A stretch of 64,000 bases of DNA, taken from assembly GCA_034231615.1 (NCBI GenBank), contig CM067317.1, positions 15,956,394 to 16,020,393 on the forward strand. The letters run 5' to 3'. The DNA comes from Meghimatium bilineatum (taxonomy: Eukaryota; Mollusca; Gastropoda; Stylommatophora; Philomycidae). Shown in pieces: positions 1 to 10,167 of this stretch (position 1 is the first letter of the stretch; each line of letters starts with the position of its first letter). The position numbers and the translations under genes were made by a program. The notes below the pieces were generated by a model. The model saw only the letters and a program-made list of their open reading frames with translations, did no database searches and had not been told where the DNA came from.

Positions 1-482
1 GTCAACACACAGAAGTTGAAATTATGCTTACAATCGTGTACAATTACAAAATTGAGATGACCTTCAGTCAGCTTGAACCAGTCAATCAGCGTATTTTAAC
101 ACCTTGATATGCTTTCAGGGATAAATTATATGAATACATAACCCAAAACTCAATAAGGAGATGTCAGCAAAATGCAGGTAACTTTTATCATACACTTATG
201 GATACCTCAGCAGCTAAGGGGTTAAAGTGTATGTTATAGGGCCTATTCGTACTGAGGCTCAGGTACAGACAAATAAAACTTACTATAATATATTTTCCTG
301 TTAATTTAGAATTTGGATGAAGAGATTTGATTAACAGTTTTGATCCTTGGTGTTTGTCCACAGCTCGCCATAAAAATGCTGGCATTCTTAAGAGTATCTG
401 AAAATAAAGAAATGAATAATTCTAAACAATAGCAACTTTAACAAGACAATAGCCAGAATAATAAATTCATTTAAAATGAAAT
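1..482. other. AT-rich intergenic stretch
   Basis: I see no gene, RNA or repeat boundary here. The short open frame near its start has no recognisable motif. Confidence 0.5.
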
Positions 483-1213
483 TTTACAGAAAGATTTTAA
501 TATCATATACAGAGAAAAAACAACATTTTGATGCCCCTCACGCCTTGATGCCCAGTGCGACCGCACACCCCCCCCCCCCCCCCCCCCAGTACACCACTGC
601 ATCTATGGCTATCATTATTATCACTGAGTAGATCTTAATAACATGCAAGAAGGGAGATGGTTGGTTGCTGATCCAGCGGTCCATGGACTCATGCCCTTTG
701 ACCTAATGCCATTAAATGCTGCGAAGAATGGATTTTCTGGAAACCCTGAGACAGAATAACTGTCACACCTACAGGACGGTAGGTTTCAACTTATGCACTA
801 CTCCGAGCCACTGTAGCCAAGATAGAGTTCACTTTGTTCATTCCCCGCCACCAATTTGACTACTGGTTACGCCAAACTTCTCTATTGCTCCAGGCATGCA
901 AACAGGACATTTATTATTTAAAAACGCAACTATATTAAAATAAATATGTGATTGTGTAGTGTTCTTACCGACATAGCAAGAACATAAAAGCACAGCCAAA
1001 AAAATGGCGGAAAAGCATCATGGTGCTTGCCGATAAAACTGAACATTTTTAAAACGTGAAACCTGAACATAGTGATCATCATATGTCTTTCATACTTGGT
1101 TATATAACTGTATCAATGGCTAATAAAACGTTTAGACAGTGGATGAAGTTGAAAGTAATAGTACATTAAAATGGATAATGAAAATACACATACCTCATGT
1201 TCAAATGAAAGTT
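483..1213. repeat. Interspersed repeat family B, copy 1
   Basis: This segment recurs almost unchanged at about 10590-11392, with scattered substitutions and small indels. Both copies hold a long C-tract (about 571-588 here), a block around 'GTTGCTGATCCAGCGGTCC', and a conserved 3' part. A shorter, older relative of the 'TTGATCCAGTGGTACC' block lies near 62740. The copies end at about the same base and then enter unrelated sequence, as expected of an interspersed non-autonomous element. No coding potential is visible and I cannot assign a superfamily. Confidence 0.7.
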
Positions 1214-1478
1214 TCAAATGCCAATTTTAAATTTTGTATACATATGGCTGTTTAGTCTATTGTGTCCAGTTCTCAGTCGAAATATGATGACCTGTTCTTG
1301 TCTGTTAAGTAGGTGGTAGTCATCCCGTGGAGGTAAGTTAGGCTTTCGTTGTGCCGTTATCATGGATTTCCTTTGGTGATAGCTGATTGGTACATCCGGT
1401 TGCTGCATGTTAGCACCTTCCTTGGCGAGTTGATTAGCTCTCTCATTTCCTGCTATTCCACAGTGTGATGAAAGTCAG
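1214..1478 (-). pseudogene. LINE RNase H / C-terminal fragment
   Basis: The minus-strand translation contains the RNase H signature 'SHCGIAGNERANQLAKEG', followed by a region closely resembling the C-terminus of the intact LINE at 13.4-17.4 kb (for example 'RLRTGHNRL' and 'SHMYTKFKIG'). It is a 5'- and 3'-truncated copy of a related element. The Asp expected in the '(N)E(K/R)AD' position is Asn here, so an intact RNase H active site is unlikely. Confidence 0.8.
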
Positions 1479-1827
1479 AGTCGTATGTATGCTTTGTTTT
1501 GGAGGAGTGTGCTGTTGAATTTCCAGTGTAGGGAGCGTTTAGGAGGTTGGATGGTGTGTGTAGTGTGTATTTTTTAGATGACTGCTTTGTGGTCTGTGTA
1601 GCGTAGGGTGTCTGGTAGGTGCTTGGTGTGACTAATGTTGTGTGTTTGTGGGACTTATATTCTGTCCAGTCGTGACTTGGATGTGAATTGTTTGTGTGTG
1701 GTCTCAGTTCCTTGTCGGTGCAAAGATCTGTAGGCGTCTACTAAGTTGTGTGTCTCTAATATGTCTTGTATGGCTTCCAAGGTTTTTTTCTTGGGGAGTA
1801 GCCTGTGGTGTGTTCCTTTCGAGTCTT

Positions 1828-2021
1828 TGTCGGTCAGTGTACAGTTAAAATCTCCGGCTAGTATTATATATTTTGTCCTATGTAAAAGTTTGTCAGTCAG
1901 TGTACAGTTAAAATCTCCGGCTAGTATTATATATTTTGTCCTATGTAAAAGTTTGTCAGTCAGTGTACAGTTAAAATCTCCGGCTAGTATTATATATTTT
2001 GTCGTATGTAAAAGTTTGTCA
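1828..2021. repeat. 63-bp minisatellite (3 units) in LINE ORF2
   Basis: Three near-identical 63-bp units start with 'GTCAGTGTACAG' at 1833, 1896 and 1959. 63 bp is 21 codons, so expansion kept the frame. On the minus strand the unit encodes the endonuclease 'AGDFNCTLTD' block. Confidence 0.95.
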
Positions 2022-2078
2022 GTAGGCTGTCTAGATTCTTGTAGAATAAAGGTTGTTGTCTGCGGTCAGGTGGGGCGT

Positions 2079-2246
2079 GTATATTTATAATTGCGTATGT
2101 CTGTGTGTTGTCGCTAACTTGTATATTTATAATTGCGTATGTCTGTGTGTTGTCGCTAACTTGTATATTTATAATTGCGTATGTCTGTGTGTTGTCGCTA
2201 ACTTGTATATTTATAATTGCGTATGTCTGTGTGTTGTCGCTAACTT
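2079..2246. repeat. 42-bp minisatellite (4 units) in LINE ORF2
   Basis: Four copies of a 42-bp unit begin with 'GTATATTTATAATTGCG' at 2079, 2121, 2163 and 2205. 42 bp is 14 codons and on the minus strand each adds the same 14 residues ('VSDNTQTYAIINIQ') inside the endonuclease domain without shifting frame. Confidence 0.95.
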
Positions 2247-2604
2247 GTAGTATCGCTATTCTGCCGTCGCTGTCTCTGTCTTCTTTTTGTATCGTCCATC
2301 TGTCTGATGTTTGTAAAATGGCTACTCCTGAGCCGCTTTGTTGGGTGCTGAGGCTGAAACATGTGTGTCTGAGTCCTAGTTTTGTCGTGAGTTGTGCTGC
2401 GTGTTCTTTTGTATGTATGTTTGTTTCTTGTATGAGTATGAAATCTGGTTTGTGTGTATGTATGAGTTTTGGGACCTCGCTTAGTTTAGTGCGGAGGCCC
2501 CTAATGTTCAGTGTAATAATTATGATTTCTGACATTTTTGTACACAGGTTTTGTTTTAAACGAAAAATTTACATTGTTATAGAGATAATTAAAAATGAAA
2601 CATA

Positions 2605-3675
2605 TTAAAATAGAAATACTTGCGTATTGGTACGTCGTTTTAAAGTGGTGGCATCTGTGAGCTTGTCTGTGGTGCGCGTCAGTGGTATTATGATCGGTCT
2701 TGTCAGATGTGGGAATTTTTCTGTTGTTGCCTCTGTTGCTGTTGGTTTGTTGTTTGTTTGTGTGTTGTTCCGTATTCTGTCTGGTGTGTCTTGTGTTGTT
2801 TCCTCTGGTCTGCTTTCTGGGCTGGCCGGAGCTGAGAGTCGGCGGCGTCTCTTGTGTGAGACTGTCTGGAACTCTTCCACGTCTTTTACGATTTGTTTTT
2901 CCTCCTGTCTTGTGTTGGAGGTAGGGGATGCGAAAGAAGCTTTTGCTACTGCAACGTAGGAGATCTTTTTGGGGATCTCCTCTGTCCTTTTTGCCGCTGG
3001 TCTGGTTGCCTGTGGTGCCGTCATTTTCTCTCTGTTCAGGCACCTATTTGCCCAGTGGGTGTCTGCTCCGCAATGAGGGCAGATTGTCCTCCTCCCCGGG
3101 ATGGTGACCAGGATCTTGTATGACCGATCCTTCGCCCCTTGTAGGTTGATTTGTAGGTAGTGTGGGATGTCTGTTGTGGGGTGGCACATGACACCCCACT
3201 TTTCTGGTGACTGCGGGAACCTGTATAGTTCCGCCTCTGGGTCGCCGAAAGCATCCACTGCCAACTTTTTAACGGCATCTAGCCGGAAGTTCACTGGCAC
3301 CCAGTGGAGTGTGATCTTCTCACGCTCTTTATCTGCGTGTTCTATGGTGAACGTTAAATCTGAATTTTTAATGTTTATCGTTTTGCCATGTAGACGTTCA
3401 TAATGACGTTCGTGATAATCTTTAGTTAGACTAAGAAAGTACTTGGTCGGGTTCTCATACCTGTAGAGCATCTTTATGCTCTGTACCGGTATGCCTCCCA
3501 GTCCCGTGAGGGCGCTGGTCACAAACCCTACAGAGGCCTTTGCCGCCGCCTGGGCTCCGGAAATCTGGATTATCAGGGTTCCAGCCGGGTGGTCTTTGCC
3601 TCCCTCTAGGACATCCTCGCTGTAGGTGAAACATTTGGTTACGTTATCCATATTGAAAACTTTGAAATAGAACAT
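2605..3675 (-). CDS. Tx1-like LINE ORF1 (gag-like, CCHC knuckle)
   Basis: An uninterrupted 356-codon frame with ATG starts at 3675 and nine codons later. Roughly residues 15-130 are a conserved N-terminal region ('EDVLEGGKDH', 'LTGLGGIPVQSIKMLYRYE'). A CCHC zinc knuckle, 'CPHCGADTHWANRC', follows, then a basic low-complexity tail. It would bind the element RNA and form the RNP with ORF2. ORF2 starts 70 bp downstream. The same ORF1 type recurs, always broken, at 11.5, 13.0/17.5, 30 and 31.5 kb, which makes this copy the best reference for the family in this window. It is open, but its ORF2 is dead. Confidence 0.85.
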   Translation of the reverse strand: MFYFKVFNMDNVTKCFTYSEDVLEGGKDHPAGTLIIQISGAQAAAKASVGFVTSALTGLGGIPVQSIKMLYRYENPTKYFLSLTKDYHERHYERLHGKTINIKNSDLTFTIEHADKEREKITLHWVPVNFRLDAVKKLAVDAFGDPEAELYRFPQSPEKWGVMCHPTTDIPHYLQINLQGAKDRSYKILVTIPGRRTICPHCGADTHWANRCLNREKMTAPQATRPAAKRTEEIPKKISYVAVAKASFASPTSNTRQEEKQIVKDVEEFQTVSHKRRRRLSAPASPESRPEETTQDTPDRIRNNTQTNNKPTATEATTEKFPHLTRPIIIPLTRTTDKLTDATTLKRRTNTQVFLF

Positions 3676-4059
3676 TCCGTGAGAAGTTACGAGTAACTGT
3701 TAAGTCTCGGTGTGTGAGAAGTTGTGAAAAAAGTCCCTACCGAGAGATCTTGGTCGAGCGTCCTGTATCATGCAAATACATCCTCTTTTATCTCCCGAAG
3801 ATAGTCCCGCCTATCTTCTCTCTAAGATAGAATATCCCCAACTACACTTTGAGACATTCTCTCTCATTCGTCTATTTTTTAAGCAAATTTCTAAAATCCC
3901 TCATACAAACATGTAACGCTCCTGTCCCTAAATTATGAACGCCCCTCTGTAGTCACTAACTGTCACTGATGTTCAAACTTTATATGATCGTTAACACATT
4001 TGACATCAAAGGTCAGGCTTGACATTGCATTCTAATACATACGCAATATAATTGCTTCT
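3676..4059 (-). other. Probable 5' UTR of Tx1-like LINE and unknown sequence
   Basis: Upstream of ORF1 on the minus strand, with no recognisable coding content. Where the element ends is not visible. Confidence 0.35.
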
Positions 4060-4139
4060 TGACTGCTCTGTGTAGCGTAGGGTGTTTGGTAGGTGCTTGG
4101 TGTGACTAATGTGTGTTTGTGGGGCGTATATTCTGTCAA
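4060..4139 (-). pseudogene. Fragment of Tx1-like LINE endonuclease
   Basis: About 80 bp closely match 1597-1672 of the neighbouring LINE (shared 'GTGTAGCGTAGGGTGT' and 'TAGGTGCTTGGTGTGACTAA'). It ends abruptly where the duplicated 1.92-kb unit starts, so that unit probably broke this LINE fragment. Confidence 0.7.
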
Positions 4140-4392
4140 GTTACATACTAAAAAAGAAAACTCGGTTGGTTGTCGTGGTGTGACATCTGAATCGGGTAAG
4201 GGGCAACTGGTGAAAATAAGGGAATATACTAATATTATCATATTAATGCGTATCTTATATAATCAATAAGTTTTATGTTAATAAACCCAACTAACACAAG
4301 TTAACTGACACACCTGATTATACACATAACACATTTAGTACAACATAGAGACAAACTATAATTACAACGAAGATAATAAAAATCATATTTAT

Positions 4393-4767
4393 TTAAACAG
4401 CCATTAATCTAAAAAAATGTGGGTGTGCCGGTGATTGATACACCCCCACATCACAACACAAACAACGTGCTTCCCGTGTCGCCAACCACTCTGTGTGCCA
4501 TACAGTTCGGCGCTGCACTCGCTCACGGAAATAGCTCCGTATAGCCGGCTGTATCAACAATATTAAGTCTTCGTGGGTCACGTCCGTGACGAGAACCGAT
4601 CCAAGCTGGTGGTCTATAACCTCCTCGGATGACATTAAACAGGAGTGTGCCAATTGATTCGGCTGCTCTTCAAGGCAACCACGGCAGTGTCGTGTCCTAT
4701 CATCAAACAAGGACAACCACACCCCTTCAAGGACTGAGCGGGCTGATCGGGTCTGTAATAGAAACAA
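4393..4767 (-). CDS. Small CxxC/HSCL-motif protein, copy A (start unresolved)
   Basis: I do not recognise a named family. The protein has 'CRGCL', then 'NQLAHSCL' (a C-x2-C...H-x-C pattern that could bind zinc), a middle part with acidic and hydrophobic residues, a basic segment and a second 'CLCC' pair near the end. The open frame begins with a non-ATG codon just before 'TTACAG', which sits after a pyrimidine-rich run and looks like a 3' splice site, so the segment may be a downstream exon behind the RRM-like ORF. Copy B is at 7159-7521. Related proteins with the same cysteine/histidine layout lie at 24.66-24.98 and 25.02-25.32 kb next to a Polinton-like ATPase, which suggests a virus/transposon accessory gene. 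Confidence 0.5.
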   Translation of the reverse strand: MFLLQTRSARSVLEGVWLSLFDDRTRHCRGCLEEQPNQLAHSCLMSSEEVIDHQLGSVLVTDVTHEDLILLIQPAIRSYFRERVQRRTVWHTEWLATREARCLCCDVGVYQSPAHPHFFRLMAV

Positions 4768-4924
4768 TAAAACATGATATGTCTTATATCTATCTTCTGC
4801 TGCACTGGGCGAATCTTAAATGTTTTCTTGTTGCTCTCTTGTAAGGCTTAGCCGGGGCAATAGTCACGCCCTTAGTGTGTGCCATGTAATTCCCCCACTG
4901 TAAACAGGCCGCCCTTTCTGCCTT

Positions 4925-5134
4925 CTAGCTGAACTCCACGAAAGCAAAATTCTGACGCTTCACGTGGCGATCTACTGGCAAGAAAACTTCCTTCACCACT
5001 CCGAACCAGCTGAAATAATTCGTTATATCTATTTCTCGTGTCGTGTTATTGATGTTGTTAATAAACAGCCGCACTTCTTTATCTAAACCTGGGGCTTTGA
5101 TTTCTCTTCTCACCACCGCCTCGATTCGTTCCAT
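4925..5134 (-). CDS. RRM-like ORF, copy A, ends at an in-frame TAG
   Basis: From the ATG at 5134 the 69 residues fit the first half of an RNA-recognition motif: beta1/RNP2 'VRLFINNI', helix 1 ending 'NYFSWFG', beta2 'VVKEVFLPVD', and RNP1 'RQNFAFVEF'. The aromatic residues expected in RNP1 are present. A TAG then stops the frame, but the same frame stays open for about 40 more codons that look like helix 2 and beta4 ('KAERAACLQWG', 'KGVTIAPAKP'). The stop is shared by copy B, so it predates the duplication or is read through or spliced out. Upstream is an AT-rich stretch with TATA-like sequence. The CxxC/HSCL ORF lies downstream on the same strand. RNA binding is an inference. Confidence 0.5.
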   Translation of the reverse strand: MERIEAVVRREIKAPGLDKEVRLFINNINNTTREIDITNYFSWFGVVKEVFLPVDRHVKRQNFAFVEFS

Positions 5135-6060
5135 GATTGATCTTTTCTGGGTGGGATTTGGAGTCCTCTGGTAAACCCCCGTTGCTTAGCGTGTAAATTT
5201 TTAAAAGATATAAACTATAAAAAAAGAAAGAAAAGAATAGCAAGACAACCTTCTTTATATCTCTTCCTGTGAATATAAGTTCAGAAAATAGAACTGAAAA
5301 TATAAGAATATCTAAGAGTCAAGATAGACAAACTGAAGTCCAAGTAAATGGATCAACGTTAATAAGAAAGGGAAGAATTAATAACTCCTGGAAATGTCTC
5401 GATTAATTTAATGGCCCGTGATCGTATCCCCAGAACAAATACTTCGCATAGAGGTTGTGTTGTCAGATACTCTAATGGAACCAGTAATAACAATACAGTT
5501 ACTACACAACGAACAAAGTCGTATTCCTGACTTTTCAGGCAAATTGTCGTTGTTTATTATCTAGAACTCTCACAACAACAGTGAACATATATTGGCATTA
5601 GTATTTAGTTCGTACATAAATGCATTGATAATCATCCAGTCAAAACATGGTAATATATATTACTGACCTATGAAGATACAGGTTACCTTTATTAACCTCT
5701 TGGACAGGCTGGTAGCTAGTGAACACCTTGAATACATGCATGTGATCACACACATGTGTACATTGTTTCTAGTCCAAAGATTAGGCCTTCGTACGTTCAG
5801 GTTAAAGTAAGTAAACGTAAAATATTGTCTGTTATATCTTGCTATCTGCCAGTCTTCTGGTTAAATGACAATGAAGACAAGTTACGTTCCAGATTTTCAG
5901 TTTTGTACACAATATACGATTCTGCCAGTTGTAGTCGGTGTCAAAGATAAACGATGAAACTTCGTTGGTGAGAGATTTAGGTTCTACCCTCATGTAGTTG
6001 TTAAAGGTGATCACATTGGTATTCTAGAAATGATTGCTGTAACATTTCTGCTACTTCGAC

Positions 6061-6893
6061 AGTTCCACACCAGTTATTTTCCACACCAGTTGAAATTTTT
6101 CCACACCAGTTATTTTGTCTCGTTCAGATTAGTGGACTATCGCACCCACATTTAAACCAGGCTTTGTATTGGTTTATTTATGTTGCTGACATTAATGATT
6201 TCAATTAAATTGTGCATTTGCTGTTACTCTATGCCACTTGAGCATTTTAAATTTTCTTTTTTGACACCAACATTTTCAGCTAGCGGTACGTTACAGGAGT
6301 AACTGCAGTTCCAACGCACAGTCCCTTGTGGGCGTAACTAAAGTTTTAACTCACAGCACTCTACAGGTGTAACTGAGTGTTTAACCACCAGTGCATTACA
6401 GAATCAAATGTTTTTATCATAATTTTTTTATTTGGTGGTTTTGGACGGTGATAATTGTAAAAGTGATATTATGCATAGCGGGGTTAGTGGATTAAGGTTT
6501 TGTTGACACCTTTGTCTACCATTGTTGTAACTCCTTTTTACATTTTATATTTCAATATGTAGCAATTTGAGAGAATTTTTGTAGAGTAAATAGTCATAGC
6601 ACGCCAGTTGTGTTCCGTGTGGGCTGATTGAAGCTTGTTTGTGGGTGTTGATAACTTGTACAGCCTTTGTACTTGTAGCTTGATGTTGACACATGGGCGT
6701 TATATACATAAGTAGAAACATAGCCAGGTTGTGGGATACATCTCTAGGGTACCGAAATACCTCCAGGTGGGTGTATACATTTCATAATTTCATGGGTTGT
6801 ATTAGCTTTTGTCCTATTAGTAAGGAAGGTCCGACCCGGTCTTCTTATTACTAACAACATAAAACATTCGGGTCTGTGAAAAAGAGACAAAAT
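6061..6893. other. Spacer between the two 1.92-kb units
   Basis: No gene is recognised. It starts with three copies of 'TCCACACCAGTT' (about 6063-6113). Around 6285-6400 a loosely repeated motif of the 'TTACAGG(A/T)GTAACTG' type recurs. The remainder is AT-rich. Confidence 0.5.
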
Positions 6894-7158
6894 ATTACAT
6901 ACTAAAAAAGAAAACTCGGTTGGTTGTCGTGGTGTGACATCATCTGAATCGGGTACGGGGCAACTGGTGAAAATAAGGGAATATACTAATATTATCATAT
7001 TAATGCGTATCTTATATAATCAATAAGTTTTATGTTAAAAAACCCAACTAACACAAGTTAACTGACACACCTGATTATACACATAACATTTAGTACAACA
7101 TAGAGACAAACTATAATTACAACGAAGATAATAAAAATCATATTTATTTAAACAGCCA

Positions 7159-7521
7159 TTAATCTAAAAAATTTGGGTGTGCCGGTGATTGATACACCCC
7201 CACATCACAACACAAACAACGTGCTTCCCGTGTCGCCAACCACTCTGTGTGCCATACAGTTCGGCGCCGAACTCTCTCACGGAAATAGCTCCGTATAGCC
7301 GGCTGTATCAACAATATTAAGTCTTCGTGGGTCACGTCCGTGACGAGAACCGATCCAAGCTGGTGGTCTATAACCTCCTCGGCTGACATTAAACACGAGT
7401 GTGCCAATTGATTCGGCTGCTCTTCAAGGCAACCACGGCAGTGTCGTGTCCTATCATCAAACAAGGACAACCACACCCCTTCAAGGACTGAGCGGGCTGA
7501 TCGGGTCTGTAATAGAAACAA
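7159..7521 (-). CDS. Small CxxC/HSCL-motif protein, copy B (start unresolved)
   Basis: Near-identical to the copy A protein at 4393-4767. 'CRGCL', 'NQLAHSCL' and 'CLCC' are unchanged, and the basic segment differs by one residue (RVRRRTV instead of RVQRRTV). A small indel near the end gives a shorter C-terminus ('SPAHPNFLD'). Both copies remaining open after duplication hints at constraint or at a very recent event; one pair cannot separate the two. Confidence 0.5.
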   Translation of the reverse strand: MFLLQTRSARSVLEGVWLSLFDDRTRHCRGCLEEQPNQLAHSCLMSAEEVIDHQLGSVLVTDVTHEDLILLIQPAIRSYFRERVRRRTVWHTEWLATREARCLCCDVGVYQSPAHPNFLD

Positions 7522-7678
7522 TAAAACATGATATGTCTTATATCTATCTTCTGCTGCACTGGGCGAATCTTAAATGTTTTCATGTTGCTCTCTTGTAAGG
7601 CTTAGCCGGGGCAATAGTCACGCCCTTAGTGTGTGCCATGTAATTCCCCCACTGCAAACAGGCCGCCCTTTCTGCCTT

Positions 7679-7885
7679 CTAGCTGAACTCCACGAAAGCA
7701 AAATTCTGACGCTTCACGTGGCGATCTACTGGCAAGAAAACTTCCTTCACCACTCCGAACCAGCTGAAATAATTCGTTTTATCTATTTCTCGTGTCGTGT
7801 TATTGATGTTAATAAACAGTCGCACTTCTTTATCTAAACCTGGGGCTTTGATTTCTCTTCTCACCACCGCCTCGATTCGTTCCAT
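7679..7885 (-). CDS. RRM-like ORF, copy B, ends at an in-frame TAG
   Basis: Same protein as 4925-5134 with one residue fewer in the asparagine run of RNP2 and one substitution. RNP1 'RQNFAFVEF' is intact. The TAG after it and the still-open continuation are the same as in copy A. Confidence 0.5.
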   Translation of the reverse strand: MERIEAVVRREIKAPGLDKEVRLFININNTTREIDKTNYFSWFGVVKEVFLPVDRHVKRQNFAFVEFS

Positions 7886-8812
7886 GATTGATCTTTTCTG
7901 GGTGGGATTTGGAGTCCTCTGGTAAACCCCCGTTGCTTAGCGTGTAAATTTTTAAAAGATATAAACTATAAAAAAAGAAAGAAAAGAATAGCAAGACAAC
8001 CTTCTTTATATCTCTTCCTGTGAATATAAGTTCAGAAAATAGAACTGAAAATATAAGAATATCTAAGAGTCAAGATAGACAAACTGAAGTCCAAGTAAAT
8101 GGATCAACGTTAATAAGAAAGGGAAGAATTAATAACTCCTGGAAATGTCTCGATTAATTTAATGGCCCGTGATCGTATCCCCAGAACAAATACTTCGCAT
8201 AGAGGTTGTGTTGTCAGATACTCTAATGGAACCAGTAATAACAATACAGTTACTACACAACGAACAAAGTCGTATTCCTGACTTTTCAGGCAAATTGTCG
8301 TTCTTTATTATCTAGAACTCTCACAACAACAGTGAACATATATTGGCATTAGTATTTAGTTCGTACATAAATGCATTGATAATCATCTAGTCAAAACATG
8401 GTAATATATATTACTGACCTATGAAGATACATGTTACCTTTATTAACCTCTTGGACAGGCTGGTAGCTAGTGAACACCTTGAATACATGCATGTGATCAC
8501 ACACATGTGTACATTGTTTCTAGTCCAAAGATTAGGCCTTCGTACGTTCAGGTTAAAGTAAGTAAACGTAAAATATTGTCTGTTATATCTTGCTATCTGC
8601 CAGTCTTCTGGTTAAATGACAATGAAGACAAGTTACGTTCCAGATTTTCAGTTTTGTACACAATATACGATTCTGCCAGTTGTAGTCGGTGTCAAAGATA
8701 AACGATGAGACTTCGTTGGTGAGAGATTTAGGTTCTACCCTCATGTAGTTGTTAAAGGTGATCACATTGGTATTCTAGAATGATTGCTGTAACATTTCTG
8801 CTACTTCGATAG

Positions 8813-9115
8813 TTCAGTTATCAAAATGTGTCTAGTTCAATTTAAATCTGTCAGTGTAAACTTCCTAAAGTAAAAGTGGGTTAAATTCTGTATTTGAAAC
8901 ACACTCTGTTCCGGTACTAAAGTCAAAGGTTTTGTTGAACATCTAAGCTAATTCCCTTCAACTTCTTGTAATATATTATAAACTCGTTCCTACCATATGC
9001 CTCATTCTGTAGATAGTGGCAACCCTGAACATTCAGGTTATACGTATTTACAAGTTCAATTCACATCAGGCTTGTCACTCCATGAACATTATGTTCTGAC
9101 CTGTTTCTCATTCAA
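8813..9115. other. Intergenic stretch, nothing recognised
   Basis: AT-rich sequence after copy B, with no coding or repeat signature that I can support. Confidence 0.4.
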
Positions 9116-9369
9116 AGTAGTGGCAACCTTGTAAATTGTACATCAATTCGAAATACTAGTCAATCTATTTGGCTGGTCTCAATCTATTACTAGATTCTAG
9201 AATACTAGGATTATCTGGCATTTCTTTGCTAACCCTATGGCAACCTTGTGGCAAAACAGTTGTGGAATGTAAACAACTAATCATAGACTAAGAATTCCTT
9301 CCTACTTTAGTATCACAGACTATTCGTTAGATTTCACTGTATACCTTCATCTAATTCGTATATTGTTAA
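9116..9369. repeat. 250-bp direct repeat, copy 1
   Basis: Recurs at 11891-12142 with only a few differences, from 'AGTAGTGGCAACCTTG' to 'CGTATATTGTTAA'. Function unknown; probably part of an interspersed element. Confidence 0.85.
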
Positions 9370-10129
9370 TTACACACTAGTTTGTCAATTACTCACGATT
9401 GTCAGAAAATTTCCAGCACAAAACACATCTATTCGCAGTTTGATCAAACTCTTTATAATCATGATTTTTCCTCTATCTTAACTGTTCTAAGTTACTTCAA
9501 GAACTCAACTCCCGTCAGGCAATTTCACGAGAAAGTCTCATGATTGTGAGTATGAATCTTCCTTACATGAATCCAATTCATATTCGGCTGAACAGTGTTT
9601 ACAATTTTCCGTACATCTAATACTATCTTAAAATCCTTTAACTTAAGTCTTCTGTCTCTACTCAATACCCAAAATAAACAAACACGTTTTTTCTGTCTGA
9701 TCTGTGTTCGCCCAACCATAATATTTCTGGTGACAAAAGGGGAGATTATCTGTTAAGATAAATCAAAAGGGAGTTAACTTTTATATGTTTTTATATCCAT
9801 GGGCCTAAATTCATTGTCCGTCCATCGTCATACAATAGTGGATTGTCTGTCTTTGATTACAATAATTTATATGTGACTGTTACAATACCTCCCTATCTAA
9901 ATTTTAACTTGAGATCCACACTGGACTCAAAGTTAAATTTAAAAAAAAACGACTTTAACAGTCACATTCCTGGATCCTATACTGCCTTTCTTCATACATC
10001 AAGTAAAAAAAATATCAATAGTATCATCAAACTAATCGTCCAATTTGAGTGAACATCTCAACATAATCAAACGAAGTAAGCATTTCAACACAATAAAACA
10101 ATTTCAGCATTTCAAAACATTCAATGCAA

Positions 10130-10167
<38 letters not shown>

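Larger units (their letters stand above)
1500..2535 (-). pseudogene. Tx1-like LINE ORF2, endonuclease part, broken
   Basis: The frame opens at 2535 with 'MSEIIIITLNIRGLRTKL' and 'ILIQETN', the start of an APE-type endonuclease that nicks target DNA for target-primed reverse transcription. The 'LAGDFNCTL' catalytic block and an 'SRLDRI...DHKAV' block follow in other frames down to about 1550. The gene is interrupted by a 42-bp unit repeated four times (2079-2246), by a 2-bp insertion just before the GDFN block, and by a 63-bp unit carrying that block repeated three times (1828-2021). It ends after the endonuclease; no reverse transcriptase follows. ORF1 of the same element lies immediately upstream at 2605-3675. 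Assignment to the Tx1/L1 group is by general resemblance. Confidence 0.8.
4140..6060. repeat. 1.92-kb duplicated unit, copy A
   Basis: Begins 'TTACATACTAAAAAAG' and is repeated as copy B at 6894-8812 in the same orientation. I counted only about 20 substitutions and small indels over the length, so the duplication is recent. Each copy carries an RRM-like ORF and a CxxC/HSCL ORF on the minus strand, and an unrecognised 64-codon plus-strand frame (5756-5950 here). No terminal inverted repeat or clear target duplication is visible at the ends. Confidence 0.92.
6894..8812. repeat. 1.92-kb duplicated unit, copy B
   Basis: Same orientation and order as copy A at 4140-6060, offset by about 2.75 kb. 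Differences include a 3-bp insertion near 6944, a 3-bp deletion in the RRM-like ORF, and a 2-bp deletion near 7088. Confidence 0.92.

Noticed and set aside
2105-2608. Plus-strand ORFs across the Tx1-like LINE (several of 70-167 codons)
   Set aside because: They are antisense shadows of the minus-strand ORF1/ORF2 and of the minisatellites.
5756-5950. 64-codon plus-strand ORF in the 1.92-kb unit (and 8507-8701)
   Set aside because: Identical in both copies only because the duplication is recent; no motif or codon signal supports it.
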